Of a DNA stretch of 9,930 nt, positions 5,683 through 9,930 are shown piece by piece. The stretch is from Nitrospirota bacterium. GTDB lineage: Bacteria > Nitrospirota > Leptospirillia > Leptospirillales > Leptospirillaceae. The stretch's first letter is position 1; each line of letters opens with the position of its first letter. The notes beneath the pieces were generated by a model. It ran no database searches. It had not been told where the DNA came from and worked only from the letters and a program-made list of their open reading frames with translations. The stretch spans positions 1 to 9,930 of the forward strand of contig JAJZGM010000034.1 of the NCBI GenBank assembly GCA_021828525.1, in the 5' to 3' direction. The position numbers and the translations under genes were made by a program.

Positions 5683-7320
5683 TCAGGATTTTTCCTCTTC
5701 GAGCCCCTTGACGGAAAGGCCAATCTTTCGTTCGGCCTTGTCGATCTTGACAACTCTGACATTCACTTCCGAATCGACCGGGAACATCTGGTCGAGCCGT
5801 TCTCCGGCCGGAAGGTCCACTTCGCTGACATGGACCAAACCCTCAACCCCGTCCTCAATCTCGACAAAGAAGCCGAAATCCATGACCTTCGTGACCTTGC
5901 CCTTCATGACCCGACCGACAGGAAAGCGTTCGGGAATTTCCGACTCCCAGGGATCCGGCGTCATCTGCTTGTAGCCCAAGGAGAGCCGTTGACGTTCTTT
6001 TTCGATCTTCAGGACAATGGCATCCACCTTTTGCCCCTTCTTGAAGACTTCGGAAGGATGACGGACATGACGGGTCCAGGAAAGGTCCGAAATATGGATC
6101 AGACCATCGATTCCCTCCTCGAGACCGACAAAGACCCCGAAGTCGGTGAGACTCTTGACCTTCCCGGATACGATGGTTCCGATCGGGTACTTGTCCTCCA
6201 CGACATCCCAGGGATTGGGTCCCAGCTGCTTTAAGCCAAGGGAGATCTTCCTGTTCTTTTCATCAATTTTCAGAACCTTTGCCTCGACCATGTCACCGAC
6301 ATTCATGATCTTGCTGGGATGCTTGACCTCATGATTCCAGCTCATCTCGGTGATGTGCATCAAGCCTTCGACACCTGGTTCGATCTCAAGGAAGGCGCCG
6401 TAATCCGTAATGGAAACGACCTTGGCTGTCACCTTCGAGCCTTCCGGATATCTCTCCGCGACCGTGGTCCACGGATCACTCTTCAGCTGCTTCAGGCCAA
6501 GGGAGACGCGTCCCGTTTCCTTGTCATGCTTCAGCACCATCACATTAATCTTGTCACCCACGGCCATCAGGTTCTGGGGACTGGACACCCGCCCCCAGGA
6601 CATATCCGTGATATGCAGAAGTCCGTCGACACCGCCAAGATCGATAAAGGCCCCGTAGTCGGTGATGTTCTTCACAATACCTTCAAGAACCTCGCCCTCC
6701 TTGAGCGACTCCATGGTCAGCTTCTTGCGGCGGTCACGCCACTCTTCGAGAAGAACGCGGCGGGACACGATGATGTTGCCACGCTTCTTGTTCATCTTGA
6801 TGATGCGGACCTGAATGGTCTGGCCGACAAGGCGGTCCATATCCCGGACAGGGCGAAGGTCGATCTGGGAGCCAGGAAGGAAGGCCTTGAGACCGATATC
6901 GACGGTCATCCCTCCCTTGATGCGGCTCACGACCTTTCCTTCGAGAACCTCTCCCTTTTCGGACAGTTCCTCGAGGGAATCCCACACCTTCATGCGATCG
7001 GCCTTTTCCTTGGAGAGAACCAGGTTCCCCTGGGCATCTTCCCTCTCCTCAAGATAGACGCTGATCCTGTCACCCACCTTGAGACCGGAAGCTTCCTCTT
7101 CGGAAAATTCCGACTTGGCAATGTGGCCTTCGGATTTGTAGCCTATATCGACAACCACCTCGGTCGGATATATGGCAATGATTGTTCCGTCGACCACGGC
7201 CCCCTCCTCGAAATTCCGAAGGGTTTCGGAGTAGAGTTGGTCCATTTGGTCCCGCCCGAGATTTTCATCCTGGTCCGTGACGACGTCTTCTGAAAAATTG
7301 TTTTGGTTTGAAAGTGACAT
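5683..7320 (-). CDS. rpsA: 30S ribosomal protein S1
   Basis: S1 binds mRNA at the 30S platform and assists initiation on structured or weak leaders. The 545-residue protein has six S1 (OB-fold) domains at about residues 37-106, 121-190, 206-277, 291-364, 378-451 and 465-538. Domains 3-6 carry the typical D-Y/F-G-x-F and G-L-x-H-x-S/T motifs, as in DYGAFIDL...GLLHITDMSW. Domains 1 and 2 are divergent and act as ribosome-binding domains in the family. Six domains and this length match the Gram-negative type, not the four-domain Firmicute type. The start is ATG 7320-7318 with GAGGAGGAT about 10 bases upstream, and the stop is TGA 5685-5683. The following spacer contains a competing hairpin pair; S1 genes are autoregulated in other bacteria, through the leader in E. 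coli. Confidence 0.98.
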   Translation of the reverse strand: MSLSNQNNFSEDVVTDQDENLGRDQMDQLYSETLRNFEEGAVVDGTIIAIYPTEVVVDIGYKSEGHIAKSEFSEEEASGLKVGDRISVYLEEREDAQGNLVLSKEKADRMKVWDSLEELSEKGEVLEGKVVSRIKGGMTVDIGLKAFLPGSQIDLRPVRDMDRLVGQTIQVRIIKMNKKRGNIIVSRRVLLEEWRDRRKKLTMESLKEGEVLEGIVKNITDYGAFIDLGGVDGLLHITDMSWGRVSSPQNLMAVGDKINVMVLKHDKETGRVSLGLKQLKSDPWTTVAERYPEGSKVTAKVVSITDYGAFLEIEPGVEGLMHITEMSWNHEVKHPSKIMNVGDMVEAKVLKIDEKNRKISLGLKQLGPNPWDVVEDKYPIGTIVSGKVKSLTDFGVFVGLEEGIDGLIHISDLSWTRHVRHPSEVFKKGQKVDAIVLKIEKERQRLSLGYKQMTPDPWESEIPERFPVGRVMKGKVTKVMDFGFFVEIEDGVEGLVHVSEVDLPAGERLDQMFPVDSEVNVRVVKIDKAERKIGLSVKGLEEEKS

Positions 7321-7374
7321 GCGCGTAAATCCTCCTCTAACCTGTACCGCTTTTCTACGGTTCGGAATCTTTCC

Positions 7375-7380
7375 ATTCTA
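7375..7380 (-). promoter_or_regulatory. Candidate -10 element upstream of rpsA
   Basis: TAGAAT on the minus strand lies about 55 bases before the rpsA ATG in the 91-base spacer after the TPR gene. The hexamer 17 bases further upstream (TTTCCT) is a poor -35. A separate rpsA promoter would make sense for a highly expressed gene, but this is a weak sequence-only call. Confidence 0.25.
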
Positions 7381-7411
7381 TCCATATTCCCCAAGAAAGG
7401 AAAGAGATTTT

Positions 7412-8143
7412 TCACGGTTTCCCTTCGTGTCCTCCATGGGAAATTTCCTTTTTGGAAATGGAGCGAGGCTGAGGGTGACCGAGGACCTTTTCCGGATCTG
7501 AGAGCAGCATCAAAAGAGACCGGCGTAGTTTTGGCGAGGGATGAAGAGAGAGCGCATCCCGGAAATTTTTCTCCGCATCGGCCCGTTCCCCCAGCCGGAA
7601 GTGGACAATTCCAAGGTAGGCGAAGACCAGCGGATTGTCCGGATGACGCTCCAAAGCCTCGTGCAAATAGACATGGGCCTCTTCATAACGGGCAAGGTCG
7701 ATATCGATCTTGCCCATCAAAGTACGAAAACCATCCGGCCACCTTTCCATCGAAACGATCTTCCCAGCCGTCCGGAAGGCCTCACCCTCACGTCCAAGTT
7801 TCAGTTCGATCCGGGCCAGGTTCAGGAGAATCCGGGCGTCATCTGGAACCTGGCTGCTCGCCCTCTTCAGGGTCCGGAGAGCCTTGTCCGATTCTCCGAG
7901 ACGATCCTCCACAACGGCCAGATTGTTCAGGAGTTCCACATCTTCGGGCGCAAGCGTCAATGCACGGAGATCAATATCCTTGGCCTTTTTCAGATTCCCC
8001 TGCTCCATGGCCCTGTGGGCCTCTCTTTCCAGGGAGGGCAGGGTCTGGCCCTCACCTGGAGCCATGGCGCAGGCGGATTCCAGAAATGCGATCAGAGCCA
8101 CGACCACAAACCCCCTCCTTCCGGCCCTCCGGACCTCTTTCAT
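7412..8143 (-). CDS. Exported TPR-repeat protein, possible lipoprotein
   Basis: I chose ATG 8143-8141 because AGGAAGGG sits 7 bases upstream; an in-frame TTG at 8176 would add 11 residues and lacks such a site. The 243-residue product has a basic N-terminus, a hydrophobic stretch (VVVALIAFL), then ESACAMA. The Cys may be a lipidation site, although Glu at -3 makes the lipobox atypical; A-C-A is also a plausible signal peptidase I site. The rest is about five TPR-like helix pairs, with signatures such as LNNLAVVEDRLGESDKALRTL, LLNLARIELKLGREGEAF and FAYLGIVHFRLGERADAEKNF, ending in a polar tail. TPRs form protein-protein scaffolds in the periplasm or at the inner face of the outer membrane. 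No specific function is recognisable. It is the first gene of the minus-strand run, divergent from the gene at 8248. Confidence 0.85.
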   Translation of the reverse strand: MKEVRRAGRRGFVVVALIAFLESACAMAPGEGQTLPSLEREAHRAMEQGNLKKAKDIDLRALTLAPEDVELLNNLAVVEDRLGESDKALRTLKRASSQVPDDARILLNLARIELKLGREGEAFRTAGKIVSMERWPDGFRTLMGKIDIDLARYEEAHVYLHEALERHPDNPLVFAYLGIVHFRLGERADAEKNFRDALSLHPSPKLRRSLLMLLSDPEKVLGHPQPRSISKKEISHGGHEGKP

Positions 8144-8247
8144 GGCCTTGCCCTTCCTGCTACGATGCTTAAACAAAGTCTACTGCCGATCTCCCGGTCT
8201 CCACGGAAATCGGATCGATCCCTGTCAACAGGACCAAATCGAACAGC
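8144..8247. promoter_or_regulatory. Divergent intergenic region with two adjacent palindromes
   Basis: This 104-base region must hold the promoters of both the minus-strand TPR/rpsA run and the plus-strand methyltransferase pair. It contains a perfect 10-base palindrome GGATCGATCC (8212-8221), sharing its last base with CCTGT-CA-ACAGG (8221-8232). A perfect -35 hexamer TTGACA reads on the minus strand at 8228-8223, but I see no good -10 at 16-18 bases. An overlapping operator controlling both directions is conceivable but unproven. Confidence 0.3.
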
Positions 8248-9003
8248 ATGCGCGACCTTTCCAAACATTCTTTGGCGAACCTCCTCGAAAAGGTCTACAA
8301 GATCCGGGTCCTGATCCTACTTTTCCTGTTTGTCCTGGCCATGAAAGAAAACAGCCTTCACCCTTTTCCCCTCTGGTCGGAGGCCATCCGGATCCTGGAG
8401 GGACGAAATTACGTGATTACGGAAGGTGTCCGCCATCTGGTGCTTCTCTTTCCCATCGGAATCTATGCGGGCTCCTTGGCGATGAGACTTTCCGCATCCG
8501 TCACTCTCGGAAGCAAAACCGTCTGGAGCTCAGCGCCCCAAGGGAACCGTCTGGTCAGGGAAGGGCTCTTTTCCTGCGTTCGGCATCCCCTGTACACGGG
8601 TTCCGCCGGAATGATCCTTTCGCTCTCCCTGATGTCATCCCCCGAAGGGGCCGCAATCCTTGCTGGAGGGGGAATTCCCTTTCTTGTCTTCCTCGCTCGC
8701 CACGAAGAGGGACTTTTCCTTGACAGGATTCCAGAATATGCGGAATACAAGAAATCGGTCCCGCCCTTCATTCCCTCGATAGGAAGCGGCTGCCATTTTC
8801 TTGCGGCCTTGATGGGTCCCCTTCGGAGCGGTTCCGCCAGGGGACTCCGCTCGGAAGCCTTCAACGTGGCCCTCCTTGGCGGATTCCTGTCCTTCTGGGC
8901 AACGCCCAACCTTCCCCTCTTCTGGGTCGCCTTTGCCCTGTTTCTGGGCCTCGCCCTGTCAGCCCCCTTCTGGATCCCTGAAAGAGGAAAGGAGCCCTCG
9001 TGA
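8248..9003 (+). CDS. Isoprenylcysteine carboxyl methyltransferase-like membrane methyltransferase
   Basis: The 251-residue protein is integral to the membrane, with hydrophobic segments at about 20-33, 62-80, 119-150 and a pair in about 205-242. The family core is VREGLFSCVRHPLYTG (103-118), containing the R-H-P SAM-binding motif, then R-H-E-E (151-154) and EYAEYKKSVPPFIP (163-176). This matches the ICMT/PEMT-like superfamily of SAM-dependent membrane methyltransferases; bacterial members mostly have unknown lipid or small-molecule substrates. Residues 180-251 form a C-terminal extension beyond the usual end at 'vPxFiP', adding two membrane segments. The start is ATG 8248 with only a weak AGGA upstream. 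The stop TGA (9001-9003) overlaps the next gene's GTG, so the two are co-translated. The substrate cannot be named from sequence. Confidence 0.85.
   Translation: MRDLSKHSLANLLEKVYKIRVLILLFLFVLAMKENSLHPFPLWSEAIRILEGRNYVITEGVRHLVLLFPIGIYAGSLAMRLSASVTLGSKTVWSSAPQGNRLVREGLFSCVRHPLYTGSAGMILSLSLMSSPEGAAILAGGGIPFLVFLARHEEGLFLDRIPEYAEYKKSVPPFIPSIGSGCHFLAALMGPLRSGSARGLRSEAFNVALLGGFLSFWATPNLPLFWVAFALFLGLALSAPFWIPERGKEPS
8989..8994 (+). promoter_or_regulatory. Shine-Dalgarno fixing the GTG start at 9000
   Basis: AAGGAG lies 5 bases before GTG 9000, inside the end of the upstream gene. It supports this GTG as the start, and the GTGA overlap implies termination-reinitiation coupling of the pair. Confidence 0.75.
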
Positions 9004-9800
9004 TCCCTTTTATCACCTTTACATCCGACTTCGGTCAAAGCGACACCTATGTGGCCAGCGTCAAAATGGCGATCCTGTCCCGGATACCGGAGGCCATCCT
9101 TGTCGACGTGACCCACGACATTCCCCCATTCCGTCCCCTTCTTGCCCTCCCGGCCCTGCTCGAAATCCTGGAGGTGGCTCCGCCGACAACCATTCATCTC
9201 GTCGTCGTAGACCCTGGAGTGGGAAGTCGCCGCCGGGCAATGGTAGGAGAGCTGGATGGTTCCCGATTTGTTATGCAGGACAATGGCCTTCCCTATTTTC
9301 TCACACGGTGGAAAGAGAATCTCCGGTTTTTTCACCTGTCAGATCCGACGATCTTCGGTGGCGTGGAATCCCCGACCTTTCAGGGACGGGACCTCTTCGC
9401 CCCGGCCGTCGCTGCCCTGTGCCGGGGGAGACGGCCCGGGGAGCTGGGACCCGAGATCCGACCCCAGGATCTCGTCCGCGACACGGGACTTTCCGGATTC
9501 GCCCCGGGAGACCTTCTGGTCTGGAACGTCGACCGGTTCGGCAACATTCTCCTTGGGTACCGGGCCTTCACGCCCCCGACGAGGGTGGAGATCAAATCGG
9601 GGGAGAGATCCCTTCCCTACGTCACGCGCTATCAGGAAGTTCCGACCGGGAATCTCGGGGTCCTGGTCAACAGTTCCGGCTGGCTCGAAATATTTTGCAG
9701 GGAGGGAAGCGCTGCCAGTCTGACCGGACTCCGGACCGGGATGTTTGTGAAGACCACAATCTTGGGAGGAAAAGGCCGGCCTCTCATCGAGGTGGAGTGA
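9000..9800 (+). CDS. SAM hydroxide adenosyltransferase (DUF62) family protein with His-to-Gln change
   Basis: The family cleaves S-adenosylmethionine to adenosine and methionine using hydroxide, and is related to fluorinase and chlorinase. The 266 residues are full length. The N-terminal domain has ITFTSDFGQSDTYVASVK (5-22), VDVTHDIPPF (35-44), HLVVVDPGVGSRRRAM (66-81), QDNGL (93-97) and SPTFQGRDLFAPAVAAL (124-140). The C-terminal barrel includes WNVDRFGNI and GVLVNSSGWLEI. In characterised members a triad of Asp, Arg and His activates water. Here Asp71 and Arg78 are present, but the His of T-F-H-G-R-D is Gln128 (CAG, 9381-9383). The protein is otherwise unlike fluorinase, which has lost the Asp as well. 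It may be a weakened hydrolase, an enzyme with a different nucleophile, or a SAM/adenosine binder. It starts at GTG 9000, overlapping the methyltransferase gene by 4 bases. Confidence 0.93.
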   Translation: MIPFITFTSDFGQSDTYVASVKMAILSRIPEAILVDVTHDIPPFRPLLALPALLEILEVAPPTTIHLVVVDPGVGSRRRAMVGELDGSRFVMQDNGLPYFLTRWKENLRFFHLSDPTIFGGVESPTFQGRDLFAPAVAALCRGRRPGELGPEIRPQDLVRDTGLSGFAPGDLLVWNVDRFGNILLGYRAFTPPTRVEIKSGERSLPYVTRYQEVPTGNLGVLVNSSGWLEIFCREGSAASLTGLRTGMFVKTTILGGKGRPLIEVE

Positions 9801-9813
9801 CCATCGGATTTTT

Positions 9814-9930
9814 TCAATGGCTCTTTTGAAGCTTGTAAGGGAAATTGTCGTAGTAGTAGTCGGGGGGGAGATTTTGCAGAAGATCGGGGATCTCTTCTGG
9901 GTCGATCTGTTCCCAGGGGCCCTTGAGATC
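9814..9930 (-). CDS. Unidentified protein, C-terminal 38 residues (runs off the right edge)
   Basis: The minus-strand frame is open from the right edge and ends at TGA 9816-9814. The visible end is acidic then aromatic: DLKGPWEQIDPEEIPDLL followed by NLPPDYYYDNFPYKLQKSH. The composition and frame look coding, but I do not recognise the family. It converges with the SAM-hydroxide adenosyltransferase gene, only 13 bases separating the stops, and no terminator is visible there. It belongs to a different transcript from the rest of the window. Confidence 0.6.
   Translation of the reverse strand, partial: DLKGPWEQIDPEEIPDLLQNLPPDYYYDNFPYKLQKSH

Noticed and set aside
6319..7293. 324-codon plus-strand open frame opposite rpsA
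   Set aside because: It is an exact antisense shadow of the S1 repeats; the minus-strand product is certain.
7336..7361. Small ACCG/CGGT hairpin in the rpsA leader
   Set aside because: Only 4 bp with an 8-base loop; too weak to report as a structure.
7541..8723. Long plus-strand open frames (7541-8314 and 7710-8723) across the TPR gene and divergent region
   Set aside because: They run antisense to the TPR gene, which has a signal-like N-terminus and TPR pattern, and then out of frame with the methyltransferase. No recognisable motif.
8463..9335. 290-codon minus-strand open frame opposite the methyltransferase gene
   Set aside because: Low-complexity, Arg/Gly/Pro-rich translation with no domain. 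It lies antisense to two clearly coding plus-strand genes, so it is a shadow of their codon bias.
9801..9813. Possible bidirectional terminator between convergent genes
   Set aside because: Only 13 bases, with a T-run but no stem visible on either side.
9850..9872. GTAGTAGTAGT and G-run near the right edge
   Set aside because: In the minus-strand frame these encode Tyr-Tyr-Tyr and Pro-Pro of the C-terminal fragment; no need for a repeat or G-quadruplex call.

Overview
The window is a compact bacterial chromosomal segment, mostly housekeeping genes. It has a long minus-strand cluster (about 8143 down to 1), a short divergent plus-strand pair (8248-9800), and the 3' end of an unrelated minus-strand gene at the right edge (9814-9930). 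No tRNA, rRNA, CRISPR array, insertion sequence, prophage gene or integration signature was seen, and the longest stretch without a gene is about 130 bases. The order rpsA-sppA-HU/IHF-ffh-rpsP-rimM-trmD-rplS-rnhB, moderately high GC, strong AGGAGG-type Shine-Dalgarno sequences and a six-domain S1 point to a Gram-negative-type lineage. Nitrospirota (Leptospirillum-like) or a deltaproteobacterial relative is my best guess, made from gene order and general feel, not from a search.

Minus strand, in transcription order. First comes an exported TPR-repeat protein (8143-7412), then ribosomal protein S1 (7320-5683). A 129-base spacer with three mutually complementary 8-mers and a terminator-like hairpin follows. 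Next are membrane protease SppA (5553-4666), an HU/IHF-family DNA-binding protein (4635-4342), and the SRP GTPase Ffh (4336-3002). A spacer with two tandem hairpins leads to ribosomal protein S16 (2950-2702), ribosome-maturation factor RimM (2588-2046) and tRNA m1G37 methyltransferase TrmD (2067-1339, overlapping rimM). Ribosomal protein L19 (1298-951) and RNase HII (947?-285) follow, and then the N-terminal 77 codons of an FtsX-like membrane protein running off the left edge. Together these serve ribosome assembly, tRNA modification, co-translational targeting to the membrane, signal-peptide turnover and genome maintenance.

Plus strand. An isoprenylcysteine methyltransferase-like integral membrane protein (8248-9003) is coupled through a GTGA overlap to a DUF62/SAM-hydroxide adenosyltransferase-family protein (9000-9800). 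The latter keeps the Asp and Arg of the family's Asp-Arg-His triad but has Gln where His is expected.

I found no clear new multi-gene system. The points most worth a second look are the apparent lack of an ATG/GTG/TTG start upstream of the RNase HII active site despite a perfect Shine-Dalgarno, the attenuator-like triple repeat between rpsA and sppA, the His-to-Gln change in the SAM-hydroxide adenosyltransferase homologue, and hairpins placed just before several ribosomal-protein or maturation genes.
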